Assembly (NCBI GenBank): GCA_004028765.1
Contig: SAIX01000012.1
Location: 24,206-88,205 of the forward strand
Reading direction: 5' to 3'
DNA length: 64,000 nt
DNA from: Chitinophagaceae bacterium
GTDB taxonomy: Bacteria; Bacteroidota; Bacteroidia; Chitinophagales; Chitinophagaceae
Part shown: positions 42,809 through 50,860 of the stretch, piece after piece
Layout of the letters: each line of letters begins with the position of its first letter
How positions within the stretch are numbered: the first letter of the stretch is position 1
The notes under the pieces: generated by a model
Databases searched by the model: none
Seen by the model: only the letters and a program-made list of their open reading frames with translations
What the model was told of the DNA's origin: nothing
Program-made: the position numbers and the translations under genes

Positions 42809-42864
42809 TTTGGTTATTTGGAGGATAGGCCTATCTTTGCCACCCTAAAAACACCTGAGGAGGT
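42809..42864 (+). promoter_or_regulatory. Promoter and unusually strong Shine-Dalgarno of rpsU
   Basis: TTTG (42809-42812), a 19-base spacer and TATCTTTG (42832-42839) form a good promoter. The leader contains TGAGGAGGT (42856-42864), nine bases before the ATG. Bacteroidota ribosomes normally hide their anti-Shine-Dalgarno with the help of bS21, and a strong site on rpsU itself is known as an autoregulatory device in Flavobacterium. Confidence 0.8.
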
Positions 42865-42873
42865 ATAAAAGTT

Positions 42874-43071
42874 ATGCTGATCATCGATTCAAAAGATTGC
42901 GAAAACATCGACAAGGCGCTCAAAAAGTACAAGAAGAAATTTGAAAAGAGCAAAACCTTGCTGCAACTGCGCGAACGCCAGGCTTTCGTTAAGCCATCGG
43001 TTAAACGTCGTGGTGAGATCCTGAAAGCAGTCTACAAGCAAAGCATCGCCAGCGGAAAGATCGAAGGATAA
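42874..43071 (+). CDS. rpsU: Ribosomal protein bS21
   Basis: The 65-residue basic protein starts MLIIDSKDCENIDKALKKYK and contains RERQAFVKPSVKRR, as in Bacteroidota bS21. It sits on the 30S platform next to the 3' end of 16S rRNA. In this phylum it helps cover the anti-Shine-Dalgarno, so its own perfect Shine-Dalgarno would be translated mainly by ribosomes lacking bS21. A terminator follows at 43096. Confidence 0.93.
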   Translation: MLIIDSKDCENIDKALKKYKKKFEKSKTLLQLRERQAFVKPSVKRRGEILKAVYKQSIASGKIEG

Positions 43072-43095
43072 TTTCCTTTCTGCTTAACTCATATA

Positions 43096-43132
43096 AGTAG
43101 CCCTGAGTATGTAACTTTAGGCTACTTTTTTT
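43096..43132 (+). terminator. Terminator of rpsU
   Basis: AGTAGCC and GGCTACT pair around a 17-base loop and lead into seven T residues. The T-run ends on the base before the ATG of xerD, so xerD needs its own start site or read-through. A TAACTTTA sequence in the loop (43112-43119) could be its -7 box. Confidence 0.8.
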
Positions 43133-44023
43133 ATGTCCATACCCCAGTATTCCGAATTACAGTCTTTTCTCGATTACCTGAAATTTGAAAAAAGGTATTC
43201 GCAGCATACCCTGCTTTCTTACCAGAACGACCTCGAACAGTTTTTTGCATACCTCGCAAGCCAGTTCGGCTCGCCTGCGTTGCAGGATATTTCCAACCTT
43301 TTTATCAGAAGCTGGCTGGCGGAACTGAAGGAAGAGGGAATGAGCTCCAAAACCATCAACAGGAAAATCTCTTCGCTCAAATCTTTTTTCAAATACCAGT
43401 TAAAAACCGGTACACTTAGCAATACCCCGATGACAACGGTAACCGCACCGCGGGTAAATAAAAGGCTGCCTTCTTTTGTAGAAGAAAAAGATATTGCCCT
43501 TCTGTTTGAGCATGTTGCTTTCCCGGAAGGCTGGAAGGGGCTTACCGAGCGCATAGTCATGCTGCTTCTGTACAGTACCGGTATGCGTTTGAGCGAACTC
43601 ATCCAACTCAAAGAATCACAACTGGATGCAGGCCATTCGCAGGTAAAAGTGCTGGGGAAGGGAAATAAAGAACGCATCATACCCGTTTCAGGTGTTCTGG
43701 TCGAAGAATTGAAAAAGTATATCTCAGAAAAACCGGCAGGCAGTGCGCAGAATCTCTTTGTTACGGAGAAAGGCAAAGCGCTGCAGCCAAGATCGGTTTA
43801 TGCGTTTGTGCGCCATTATCTTTCGCTTGTTACCACGATCCAGAAAAAGAGCCCGCATATCCTGCGGCACAGTTTTGCCACCCATCTCATGAACAACGGG
43901 GCAGATTTGAATGCCGTAAAAGAACTCCTGGGCCACAGCAGCTTAGCCGCCACACAGGTGTACACGCATAACACCATCGAGAAGCTGAAAGAAGTATTTC
44001 AGAAAGCCCATCCAAAAGCCTGA
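43133..44023 (+). CDS. xerD: Tyrosine recombinase XerC/XerD type
   Basis: The 296-residue protein has an N-terminal core-binding domain (SAM-like, 1-100) with FLDYLKFEKRYSQHTLLSYQNDL. The catalytic domain (110-296) has R in TGMRLSEL, HILRHSFATHL (H-x-x-R), LGHSS and the tyrosine nucleophile in TQVYTH. Its length and sequence are those of the chromosome-dimer resolvase rather than an ICE integrase, and the neighbours are housekeeping genes. xerC or xerD cannot be told apart here. Confidence 0.9.
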   Translation: MSIPQYSELQSFLDYLKFEKRYSQHTLLSYQNDLEQFFAYLASQFGSPALQDISNLFIRSWLAELKEEGMSSKTINRKISSLKSFFKYQLKTGTLSNTPMTTVTAPRVNKRLPSFVEEKDIALLFEHVAFPEGWKGLTERIVMLLLYSTGMRLSELIQLKESQLDAGHSQVKVLGKGNKERIIPVSGVLVEELKKYISEKPAGSAQNLFVTEKGKALQPRSVYAFVRHYLSLVTTIQKKSPHILRHSFATHLMNNGADLNAVKELLGHSSLAATQVYTHNTIEKLKEVFQKAHPKA

Positions 44024-44184
44024 AGAGCAATCAAAAAATTCTGTAAAAACCGCCGAAAATTTTAGCTTTTCTCTTCTTTTTTTCCTAACTTGTTACTGTA
44101 AGAAAAAGGTATGGAAACAGTACCTTCTTACACCGCAAAAGCTCTTTTAAATATTATTTTTTCACCGATAAAACGTGAGTTGTT

Positions 44185-44484
44185 ATGAACGTTAACATTC
44201 AATCCGTGCACTTCGATGCAGACGAGAAACTGGTTGGGTATGTAACCCGCAAAGTGGACAAGCTGAACACCTTTCACGACAGGATCCTGAAAGTGGATGT
44301 GTTCCTGAAACTGGACAATGTGGTGCACACGATCAAAGACAAAGTGGTTGAAATCAAAGTGCATGTTCCCCGGCTGGATCTCTTTGCCAAAGCCTCCTCT
44401 AAATCATTCGAAGAATCATTCGATGTAGCAATGGAATCCATGGTATCACAGATAAAGCGAAAAAAAGAAAAACTGGTTGCCTGA
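44185..44484 (+). CDS. hpf: Ribosome hibernation promoting factor, short form
   Basis: The 99-residue protein MNVNIQSVHFDADEKLVGYVTRKVDKL... has the beta-alpha-beta-beta-beta-alpha layout of HPF/YfiA. It includes VFLKLDNVVHTIKDKVVEIKVHVP and the helix SFEESFDVAMESMVSQIKRKKE. These proteins bind the 30S decoding site and inactivate ribosomes in stationary phase. It precedes the tRNA/tuf cluster and ends with a strong terminator. Confidence 0.9.
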   Translation: MNVNIQSVHFDADEKLVGYVTRKVDKLNTFHDRILKVDVFLKLDNVVHTIKDKVVEIKVHVPRLDLFAKASSKSFEESFDVAMESMVSQIKRKKEKLVA

Positions 44485-44496
44485 TCAAAGGCTTTG

Positions 44497-44530
44497 AAAA
44501 GCTCCCCGCAAAAACGGGGAGCTTTTTTTT
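44497..44530 (+). terminator. Terminator of hpf
   Basis: AGCTCCCCG and CGGGGAGCT pair around CAAAAA and are followed by seven T residues; flanking A and T add to the stem. Confidence 0.92.
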
Positions 44531-44605
44531 GCCCATGCGAAAGCCCAAGAAATCACTTCGGTGGGAACCTGTTGAAAACTACCTGAAAAAATTCATAGAG
44601 AAATT

Positions 44606-44634
44606 TTGCTGAATAAAGTTTTCCATTACCTTTG
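44606..44634 (+). promoter_or_regulatory. Promoter of the tRNA cluster
   Basis: TTG (44606-44608), an 18-base spacer and TACCTTTG (44627-44634) precede the first tRNA-Thr by 34 bases. Confidence 0.7.
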
Positions 44635-44668
44635 CCATCCCAAAAAATGGGATAGTTCTTTGTGTTTT

Positions 44669-44741
44669 GCCGAAGTAGCTCAGCTGGTAGAGCAACTGAT
44701 TTGTAATCAGTAGGTCGCGGGTTCGATTCCCATCTTCGGCT
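44669..44741 (+). tRNA. tRNA-Thr(TGT)
   Basis: Acceptor arms GCCGAAG and CTTCGGC, anticodon TGT in CTGATTTGTAATCAG, and T-arm GGGTTCGATTCC. It is the first tRNA of the cluster before tuf. Confidence 0.96.
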
Positions 44742-44825
44742 CTGAGATAGTCTGGGGTTAGGAGTTGTAAGTTTGGAATTATCCAACTCTTCGCTCATGA
44801 CTTTTAACTCCTAACTCTATGTTTC

Positions 44826-44908
44826 GGGCAGGTTCCAGAGCGGCCAAATGGGGCGGACTGTAAATCCGCTGTCTTTCGACTTCAGTGGTTCGAATCCACT
44901 CCTGCCCA
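44826..44908 (+). tRNA. tRNA-Tyr(GTA)
   Basis: This tRNA of 83 bases has a long variable arm, acceptor arms GGGCAGG and CCTGCCC, and anticodon GTA in GGACTGTAAATCC. The three bases after the discriminator A happen to read CCA, either an encoded tail or chance, since the neighbouring tRNAs lack it. Confidence 0.95.
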
Positions 44909-44914
44909 CCATCT

Positions 44915-44945
44915 TTGCCGGATGGCAGAGTTCTTTGTAAATTTG
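44915..44945 (+). promoter_or_regulatory. Internal promoter before tRNA-Gly
   Basis: TTG (44915-44917), a 20-base spacer and TAAATTTG (44938-44945) match the consensus. tRNA-Gly begins 36 bases later. Confidence 0.65.
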
Positions 44946-44981
44946 CACCCCGAATGGTTAAATTCGCCATCCGGAACAAAA

Positions 44982-45054
44982 GCGGAAGTAGCTCATTTGG
45001 TAGAGCGATAGCCTTCCAAGCTATAGGTGGCGAGTTCGAGCCTCGTCTTCCGCT
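44982..45054 (+). tRNA. tRNA-Gly(TCC)
   Basis: Acceptor arms GCGGAAG and CTTCCGC, anticodon TCC in TAGCCTTCCAAGCTA, and T-arm GAGTTCGAGCCTC. CCA is not encoded. Confidence 0.95.
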
Positions 45055-45132
45055 CAGAATAGTCAGAAGTGAGGAGTGTGGAGCCTGATACCAGATTCAG
45101 TCCTCCAGACTTTGGACTCCCAACTGAGAAAA

Positions 45133-45192
<60 letters not shown>

Positions 45193-45204
<12 letters not shown>

Positions 45205-45254
45205 CTCGATAAAGCCGTGAGTTCTCCCGCTGAAAGCGGGATCATCAACGGCTC
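45193..45254 (+). repeat. Duplicated tRNA-Thr 3' end with inserted mini-hairpin
   Basis: TCATCAACGGCTC occurs at 45193-45205 (tRNA-Thr 3' end) and again at 45242-45254. CGTGAGTTC of the T-arm is also repeated, at 45216-45224. In the second copy the T-loop is replaced by TCCCGCT-GAA-AGCGGGA (45225-45241). It looks like a partial duplication into which a small hairpin was inserted. Confidence 0.7.
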
Positions 45255-45358
45255 ACACGAAGGTGTGAAAAAAGAAAAGTGCCCCGGGAGGGGATTTGAT
45301 CATTTAAAAAAGGCCGGTGGCCATCAATTTTTTAAAACACAACTAAAAACCGATAAAA

Positions 45359-46546
45359 ATGTCTAAAGAGACCTTCAAGAGGGAGAAACCTCACGTAAAC
45401 GTTGGTACCATTGGTCACGTTGACCACGGTAAAACCACTTTAACTGCTGCCATTACCAGCATCTTATCGCAGAAAGGTCTGGCAACGGCGAAAAAGTATG
45501 ATGAGATCGATGGAGCGCCCGAAGAAAAAGAGCGCGGTATCACTATCAATACTGCACACGTAGAATATCAAACCGCTACACGTCACTATGCGCACGTTGA
45601 CTGTCCTGGTCACGCTGACTATGTGAAAAATATGATTACCGGTGCTGCCCAGATGGATGGTGCGATCCTGGTAGTTGCTGCAACCGATGGACCTATGCCA
45701 CAAACAAGAGAGCATATCCTCCTGGCCCGCCAGGTAGGTGTACCTCGTATGGTGGTATTTATGAATAAAGTTGACCTGGTTGACGATCCTGAACTGCTGG
45801 AACTGGTAGAAATGGAGATCCGTGAACTGTTGACTGAAAAAGGTTTCGATGGTGATAATACGCCAATCATCCAGGGTTCTGCAACCGGTGCTCTCGCCGG
45901 CGAAGAAAAATGGGTAAAATGTGTTGAGCAACTGATGGATGCCGTAGATACTTACATTCCGCTGCCTCCCCGTCCGGTTGATATGCCGTTCCTGATGTCT
46001 GTGGAAGATGTATTCTCTATCACAGGTCGCGGTACCGTTGCTACCGGCCGTATCGAGCGTGGTATCATCAAAGTGGGTGAAGGTGTTGAGATCGTTGGTC
46101 TGATCGACGCTCCGCTTACTTCAACGGTAACTGGTGTTGAGATGTTCAAGAAACTGCTCGACGAAGGTCAGGCTGGTGATAACGCAGGTCTGTTGCTCCG
46201 TGGTATCGAGAAAAAAGATATCCGTCGTGGTATGGTAATCTGTAAGCCAGGTACGATCACTCCGCACACTGAATTCAAAGGTGAGGTTTACGTACTGAGC
46301 AAAGAAGAAGGTGGACGTCACACGCCGTTCTTCAACAAATACCGTCCTCAGTTCTATTTCCGTACCACAGACGTAACGGGTGAAGTTACCCTGCCTGCTG
46401 GAACAGAAATGGTAATGCCTGGTGATAACATCAACCTGTCTGTAAAACTGATCGCTCCGATCGCTATGGAAAAAGGTTTGAAATTCGCTATCCGCGAAGG
46501 TGGACGTACGGTAGGTGCCGGTCAGGTTACTGAAATTGTAAAATAA
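45359..46546 (+). CDS. tuf: Elongation factor Tu
   Basis: This 395-residue GTPase brings aminoacyl-tRNA to the ribosome. The G-domain motifs are GHVDHGKTT (19-27), DCPGHADY, and NKVD. Domains 2 and 3 follow, ending [11 protein letters not shown]. It sits between tRNA-Thr and tRNA-Trp, the classic Bacteroidota arrangement. The 154-base leader contains several hairpins. Many third positions are T or C, as in other highly expressed genes here. Confidence 0.98.
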   Translation: MSKETFKREKPHVNVGTIGHVDHGKTTLTAAITSILSQKGLATAKKYDEIDGAPEEKERGITINTAHVEYQTATRHYAHVDCPGHADYVKNMITGAAQMDGAILVVAATDGPMPQTREHILLARQVGVPRMVVFMNKVDLVDDPELLELVEMEIRELLTEKGFDGDNTPIIQGSATGALAGEEKWVKCVEQLMDAVDTYIPLPPRPVDMPFLMSVEDVFSITGRGTVATGRIERGIIKVGEGVEIVGLIDAPLTSTVTGVEMFKKLLDEGQAGDNAGLLLRGIEKKDIRRGMVICKPGTITPHTEFKGEVYVLSKEEGGRHTPFFNKYRPQFYFRTTDVTGEVTLPAGTEMVMPGDNINLSVKLIAPIAMEKGLKFAIREGGRTVGAGQVTEIVK

Positions 46547-46574
46547 GCTGTAAGCGTTAAGCTTTTAGCTTCAA

Positions 46575-46601
46575 ACAAATGTAAATTTCCCTTACATTTG
46601 T
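46575..46601 (+). terminator. Hairpin after tuf, overlapping a -7 box
   Basis: ACAAATGTAA and TTACATTTGT pair around seven bases. The right arm includes TACATTTG (46593-46600), a TAnnTTTG box that could drive tRNA-Trp, so the same bases may end tuf and start the next unit. A second stem follows (CTAAAAGCT with AGCTTTTAG). Confidence 0.55.
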
Positions 46602-46652
46602 AACATATAACTAAAAGCTGTCTCGCCTCGGCGGGATAGCTTTTAGTTTTCT

Positions 46653-46724
46653 ACGGGCATCGTACAACGGTTAGTATTAAGGTCTCCAAAACCTTCGATC
46701 TGGGTTCGAATCCTAGTGCCCGTG
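46653..46724 (+). tRNA. tRNA-Trp(CCA)
   Basis: Acceptor arms ACGGGCA and TGCCCGT, anticodon CCA in AAGGTCTCCAAAACCTT, and T-arm GGGTTCGAATCC. It lies before secE, as in other Bacteroidota. Confidence 0.95.
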
Positions 46725-46729
46725 CAAAA

Positions 46730-46820
46730 ATTTGAGCGTGTGGGAATTTGAAAATACGGTTCCATGTTTTCTGTTCTCATTTTCAGATTTTCAGATTTTC
46801 AAATTTTCAAATTGAACCTG
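46730..46820 (+). repeat. Short AT-rich tandem repeats before secE
   Basis: Units close to ATTTTCAGATTTTCA and AAATTTTCAAATTTG recur here. The same words occur before rplL at 50150-50270. They are probably intergenic repeats or slippage products with no coding role. Confidence 0.5.
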
Positions 46821-47015
46821 ATGAACAAGATCTCAAATTATTTCAGAGAGAGCTACCACGAACTCCTCGAGAAAGTGACCTGGCCCACCTGGAACCAGTT
46901 GCAGCAAAGCACGGTGATCGTACTGGTGGCTACCGTTATCATCACAGCAATGGTATGGGTGATGGATTTTGCCGGTAACCAGTTGCTCAAACTGATCTAC
47001 TCATTATTCAAGTAA
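46821..47015 (+). CDS. secE: Preprotein translocase subunit SecE
   Basis: The 64-residue protein MNKISNYFRESYHELLEKVTWPTWNQL has the conserved amphipathic helix with VTWPT and one membrane helix (about 32-52). The start at 46821 is preferred; the frame upstream to 46764 runs through AT-rich repeats. nusG follows five bases after the stop. Confidence 0.95.
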   Translation: MNKISNYFRESYHELLEKVTWPTWNQLQQSTVIVLVATVIITAMVWVMDFAGNQLLKLIYSLFK

Positions 47016-47020
47016 ACAAA

Positions 47021-47626
47021 ATGGAAGCAGTTGTAGATAGCGCATTACCCGAATCGCCCGCACCGCAGGCAGATACCAAATGGTATGTACTGCGTGTTGT
47101 GAGCGGGAAAGAGCGCAAGGTGAAAGAATATCTTGACAAAGATATTATCCGCAGCGGATGGCAGGAGGTCATCAAACAGGTATTCCTCCCGATGGAAAAA
47201 GTATATAAAGTGCAGAATGGTAAAAAAGTGATGCGCGAGAAAAACTATTTCCCCGGGTATGTGATGATGGAAGTGCTCGACGGGAAACTGAATGATGACA
47301 TGGTGCAGCATATCAGCAATATCAGCAATGTGATGCATTTTCTGACCGATGGGAAAGGTTCAAAAGGAAATATCATCTCTCTGCGCAAAAGCGAAGTGAA
47401 TAAAATGCTCGGTAAAGTAGACGAGATGAACGACCAGGGCGTAACCATGAGCGAACCGTTCATTGTAGGTGAGACCATCAAGATCATCGAAGGGCCGTTC
47501 AACGATTTCAATGGCGTGATCGAAGATGTGAACGATGAGAAGAAAAAACTGAAAGTGACCGTAAAGATCTTTGGACGTTCAACACCTGTGGAACTCAGCT
47601 ATATGCAGGTGGAAAAAATAAGCTGA
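47021..47626 (+). CDS. nusG: Transcription termination/antitermination factor NusG
   Basis: The 201-residue protein has an NGN domain (20-130, starting KWYVLRVVSGKERKVKEYL, with FPGYVMMEV). The KOW domain at 145-201 has IKIIEGPFNDFNGVIEDVN. NusG binds RNA polymerase and couples it to Rho or the ribosome. It is co-transcribed with secE and followed by a terminator. Confidence 0.97.
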   Translation: MEAVVDSALPESPAPQADTKWYVLRVVSGKERKVKEYLDKDIIRSGWQEVIKQVFLPMEKVYKVQNGKKVMREKNYFPGYVMMEVLDGKLNDDMVQHISNISNVMHFLTDGKGSKGNIISLRKSEVNKMLGKVDEMNDQGVTMSEPFIVGETIKIIEGPFNDFNGVIEDVNDEKKKLKVTVKIFGRSTPVELSYMQVEKIS

Positions 47627-47645
47627 TCTTTTTCTTACATACCTG

Positions 47646-47673
47646 AAAGCCTTCCCAAACGGAAGGCTTTTTT
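47646..47673 (+). terminator. Terminator of secE-nusG
   Basis: AAAGCCTTCC and GGAAGGCTTT pair around CAAAC and lead into more T residues. Confidence 0.9.
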
Positions 47674-47736
47674 CATTCATCACAATCAATAGGATTTTTC
47701 GGGATGTAAATTTTATTTTTGACAAAACCCTGTAGT

Positions 47737-48210
47737 ATGAAAAAAATCTCAATGCTGTTATATGCATGCCTGTTTGCAGTTCTCGCTGATGCACAACCCC
47801 CGAAAGTACCCGCAAACAAAGGGGATATATTTGGTGAAAAAACAACTGCAGAAAATGCAATAACCGTTGACCAGTTGTTCAGTATCATGGCCGGAAAAAA
47901 AGAAAAGGAAATGACTGTTAAACTGAAAGGCATGGTTACCCAGGTATGCGAAAAAGAAGGCTGCTGGATCAAAATTCAATCACCCGATGGAAACATGATG
48001 GTGAAAATGAAAGACCATAAATTCACAGTTCCGCTGGTATTGAACGGGAAAAATATTGTGATTGCCGGTCTTGCTGAAGAAAAGCTCACCACCGTAGAAC
48101 AATTGCGGCACTATGCCGAAGATGCGGGTAAAAGCAAGGAAGAGATCGCCAGGATCAAGGAACCCAAGCGGGAGATCACTGTTCAGGCGAAAGGGATATT
48201 GGTTCTTTAA
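47737..48210 (+). CDS. Exported DUF4920 protein
   Basis: The start MKKISMLLYACLFAVLADAQ gives a signal peptide and 157 residues in all; a TTG 18 bases earlier is unlikely. The family core is VKLKGMVTQVCEKEGCWIKI, with two cysteines about five residues apart, and a further beta-rich OB-like domain. Its function is not established; metal binding by the cysteines is possible. It is inserted between nusG and rplK with its own promoter-like TATTTTTG at 47714-47721. Confidence 0.85.
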   Translation: MKKISMLLYACLFAVLADAQPPKVPANKGDIFGEKTTAENAITVDQLFSIMAGKKEKEMTVKLKGMVTQVCEKEGCWIKIQSPDGNMMVKMKDHKFTVPLVLNGKNIVIAGLAEEKLTTVEQLRHYAEDAGKSKEEIARIKEPKREITVQAKGILVL

Positions 48211-48316
48211 TGCTGATATTCAGTCAGTTAAAAGTTAACAGTGAAAAGCGGACAATAATCTTTTGATTGTTCACGAACTTTTCACCGTTAACTTTTCGTT
48301 TTTCACTTCCTTTCCC

Positions 48317-48324
48317 TACCTTTG
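48317..48324 (+). promoter_or_regulatory. -7 box of the rplK-rplA-rplJ-rplL operon
   Basis: TACCTTTG lies about 93 bases before rplK. A clear -33 TTG at the right distance is not seen. The leader contains the hairpin CTCCGCC-TAA-GGCGGAG at 48371-48387. Confidence 0.5.
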
Positions 48325-48416
48325 CTGCCCCAAAAGTTCTTTAGAAAAAGAATGATTGAATTTGGGAGTTCTCCGCCTAAGGCGGAGGGCGTTATGACCA
48401 ATTAAATCTGAAAAAA

Positions 48417-48860
48417 ATGGCAAAAGAAATCTCCGGCTTCGTGAAGTTGCAGGTGAAAGGCGGTCAAGCCAATCCTGCGCCTCCGGTAGGCCCTGCACTC
48501 GGTTCAAAGGGTGTGAACATTATGGAGTTCTGCAAGCAATTCAATGCAAGAACGCAGGACAAAATGGGTAAAGTGGTGCCCGTAATCATCACAGTGTATT
48601 CTGACAAATCATTCGATTTTGTCATCAAAACCGCTCCTGCTGCTGTTCAGTTAATGGAAGCAGCCAAAATTCAATCAGGTTCCAAAGAAAGCAACCGTCA
48701 GAAAGTAGGTAAAGTTACCTGGGACCAGGTGGAAGCGATCGCCAAGGATAAAATGCCTGACCTGAACGCGTTTACCCTGCATAGTGCCATGAGCATGGTG
48801 GCTGGTACCGCCCGCAGCATGGGACTTACAGTAGAAGGGAAAGCTCCCTGGGAAAACTAA
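48417..48860 (+). CDS. rplK: Ribosomal protein uL11
   Basis: The 147-residue protein [30 protein letters not shown]... has the proline-rich hinge and an rRNA-binding C-terminal domain ([20 protein letters not shown]). It forms the base of the GTPase-associated stalk. It is the first gene of the stalk-protein cluster, 25 bases before rplA. Confidence 0.98.
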   Translation: MAKEISGFVKLQVKGGQANPAPPVGPALGSKGVNIMEFCKQFNARTQDKMGKVVPVIITVYSDKSFDFVIKTAPAAVQLMEAAKIQSGSKESNRQKVGKVTWDQVEAIAKDKMPDLNAFTLHSAMSMVAGTARSMGLTVEGKAPWEN

Positions 48861-48885
48861 TTTATTCACCTCAAAACAGTAAAAA

Positions 48886-49578
48886 ATGTCAATTTCTAAG
48901 AAAAGAAAAGCGGCTGCAGCAAAGGTGGATAAAACAAAAGTATATTCCCTGAAAGATGCTTCCGCTCTCGTAAAAGAGATCAACTGCACCAAATTCGATA
49001 GTTCTGTGGATCTGCACATCCGTTTGGGTGTTGATCCTAAAAAAGCCGACCAGCAGGTACGTGGTACCGTATCACTGCCGCATGGTACCGGTAAAACCAA
49101 AAAAGTACTGGTTCTCTGCACACCTGATAAAGAAGCGGCTGCCAAAGAAGCCGGCGCTGATTTTGTGGGCCTTGATGAGTTTATCACCAAAATTGAAGGT
49201 GGATGGGTGGATGTGGACGTGATCATCGCCACTCCTTCGGTGATGCCTAAAATCGGTAAACTCGGTAAAGTGCTTGGTCCGCGCAACCTGATGCCCAACC
49301 CGAAAACCGGTACGGTAACCAATGATGTGGCTGCTGCGGTAAACGAGGTAAAAGGTGGTAAGATCGCCTTCAAAGTGGATAAAGCAGGGATCGTTCACGC
49401 TTCTATCGGTCGTGTATCTTTCTCCCCTGAGAAGATCGCTGAGAACAGCACAGAACTGATCAACGCCATCATCAAACTGAAACCATCTACTGCCAAAGGA
49501 ATTTACCTGAAAGGAGTGAGCATGGCCAGCACGATGAGCCCCGGTATCACATTAGACACCAAATCATTAGCCAACTAA
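48886..49578 (+). CDS. rplA: Ribosomal protein uL1
   Basis: The 230-residue two-domain protein of the L1 stalk has the signature [14 protein letters not shown] near 132-145. It usually autoregulates the rplK-rplA transcript by binding its leader; no clear binding site was identified here. The usual order before rplJ is kept. Confidence 0.98.
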   Translation: MSISKKRKAAAAKVDKTKVYSLKDASALVKEINCTKFDSSVDLHIRLGVDPKKADQQVRGTVSLPHGTGKTKKVLVLCTPDKEAAAKEAGADFVGLDEFITKIEGGWVDVDVIIATPSVMPKIGKLGKVLGPRNLMPNPKTGTVTNDVAAAVNEVKGGKIAFKVDKAGIVHASIGRVSFSPEKIAENSTELINAIIKLKPSTAKGIYLKGVSMASTMSPGITLDTKSLAN

Positions 49579-49588
49579 TCCTGGTGAT

Positions 49589-49603
49589 CACGCTGAAAGC
49601 GTG
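49589..49603. repeat. Mini-hairpin CACGCT-GAA-AGCGTG
   Basis: This hairpin lies between rplA and rplJ. It has the same centre (GCTGAAAGC) as the hairpin at 45225-45241 and the same design as the one at 48371-48387. It could be part of the rplJ leader or a copy of an intergenic repeat. Confidence 0.6.
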
Positions 49604-49633
49604 AGATGACCCGGGTTTTTAAAAAGATTAGTT

Positions 49634-50149
49634 ATGACAAAAGATCAAAAAAATGAGGTGATCGAACTGCTGAAAGGCAAGTTCTCTCAATACAATAATT
49701 TCTATATCACGGATACAGAATCTCTGACCGTTGCACAGGTTTCTGCGCTTCGCCGTACCTGCTTTGATAAAAACGTAGAGATGAAAGTGGCTAAAAACAC
49801 TTTGATCCGTAAAGCGCTGGAATCGCTTGATGCAGAAAAATATGCAGGTGTATACGAAGCACTGAACAACGTAACCGCGCTGATGTTCTCTGAAAATCCT
49901 AAAGAGCCTGCCCTGATCATCAGTTCTTTCCGTAAGGCAAGCAACGGTGAAAAGCCTGTACTGAAAGCAGCGTTCATCAATGGTGATATTTACACCGGCG
50001 ATAATAACCTGTCTACACTTACGAAGATCAAGACGAAGAACGAACTGATCGGTGAAGTGATCGGATTGCTGCAGTCTCCTGCCAAACGAGTGATCGCAGC
50101 ATTACTGCACCACCACGAGCAGAAAGCAGAAGGCGCAACTGCAGAATAA
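49634..50149 (+). CDS. rplJ: Ribosomal protein uL10
   Basis: The 171-residue protein starts MTKDQKNEVIELLKGKFSQY, has an rRNA-binding N-terminal domain, and a C-terminal helix that carries bL12 dimers. It commonly represses its own operon. A 189-base gap to rplL is longer than usual and structured. Confidence 0.97.
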   Translation: MTKDQKNEVIELLKGKFSQYNNFYITDTESLTVAQVSALRRTCFDKNVEMKVAKNTLIRKALESLDAEKYAGVYEALNNVTALMFSENPKEPALIISSFRKASNGEKPVLKAAFINGDIYTGDNNLSTLTKIKTKNELIGEVIGLLQSPAKRVIAALLHHHEQKAEGATAE

Positions 50150-50338
50150 TGTGAAAATTTGAAACTGAGCCAATTTGAAAAGGGCCTTTCAGAAATTCAA
50201 CAAGTAGTATTAACTGGGAATCGGCAGTATTAAATTTTCAAATTGCCGCATTTTCAAATTAATAAAATCAAATTTTTTTAAACCCTCCGACGGATCACAC
50301 ATCATGCGTGATATGAAGCCGGAAAAAATTGAAATCAA
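50150..50338 (+). other. rplJ-rplL intergenic region
   Basis: The first ~120 bases hold AT-rich repeat words (AAATTTTCAAATT) shared with the region before secE. The last ~50 hold an inverted repeat, ATCAC at 50293-50303 facing GTGAT, enclosed by TCCG and CCGGA. It may be an attenuator that sets the higher dose of bL12. No gene is seen. Confidence 0.4.
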
Positions 50339-50713
50339 ATGGCAGACGTAAAAGCATTAGCCGAAACATTAGTAGGCTTAACAGTAAAAGAAGTTCAGGA
50401 ATTAGCTGACGTATTGAAAGCTGATTACGGTATCGAACCCGCTGCAGCAGCAGTTGTGGTAGCAAGTGGCGACGGTGGTGGCGCAGCGGCTGTTGAAGAA
50501 AAAACAGCTTTTGATGTGATCCTCGTTAGCGGTGGTGCAAGCAAACTGGGTGTGGTGAAAATCGTAAAAGACCTGACCGGTCTTGGTCTGAAAGAAGCCA
50601 AAGAACTGGTTGATGGCGCTCCGAAACCCGTTAAAGAAGGCGTTTCCAAAGCAGAAGCGGATGATCTCGCAGCTAAGCTGAAAGAAGCTGGTGCTGAAGT
50701 GGAAATCAAATAA
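50339..50713 (+). CDS. rplL: Ribosomal protein bL12 (L7/L12)
   Basis: The 124-residue protein has an N-terminal dimerisation part (1-35), an alanine/glycine-rich hinge (36-55) and a C-terminal factor-binding domain with [27 protein letters not shown]. It recruits translation GTPases and is present in several copies per ribosome. A terminator follows at once, so rpoB is not in its primary transcript. Confidence 0.98.
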   Translation: MADVKALAETLVGLTVKEVQELADVLKADYGIEPAAAAVVVASGDGGGAAAVEEKTAFDVILVSGGASKLGVVKIVKDLTGLGLKEAKELVDGAPKPVKEGVSKAEADDLAAKLKEAGAEVEIK

Positions 50714-50736
50714 ACACTTCTTCCTGAGAAAAATAC

Positions 50737-50764
50737 AGCCGGTGGGGAAACCCATCGGCTTTTT
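50737..50764 (+). terminator. Terminator after rplL
   Basis: AGCCGGTGGG and CCCATCGGCT pair (one G-T) around GAAA, followed by TTTTG. Confidence 0.87.
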
Positions 50765-50860
50765 GTTTTTGGAATGATCGCTATGGTGAATCACGAAAAT
50801 GACCGGGGGTTTTGAAATATCCCTGTTATTCTCCATATTTAGGATCGCTAAAACCACTGT

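Noticed and set aside
43133..44023. Tyrosine recombinase as integrase of the mobile element
   Set aside because: Length, motifs and housekeeping neighbours fit XerC/XerD. The element already has a serine recombinase at its edge.
46764..46820. Upstream extension of secE
   Set aside because: These codons are translations of the AT-rich repeats; SecE normally begins near MNKISNYF.
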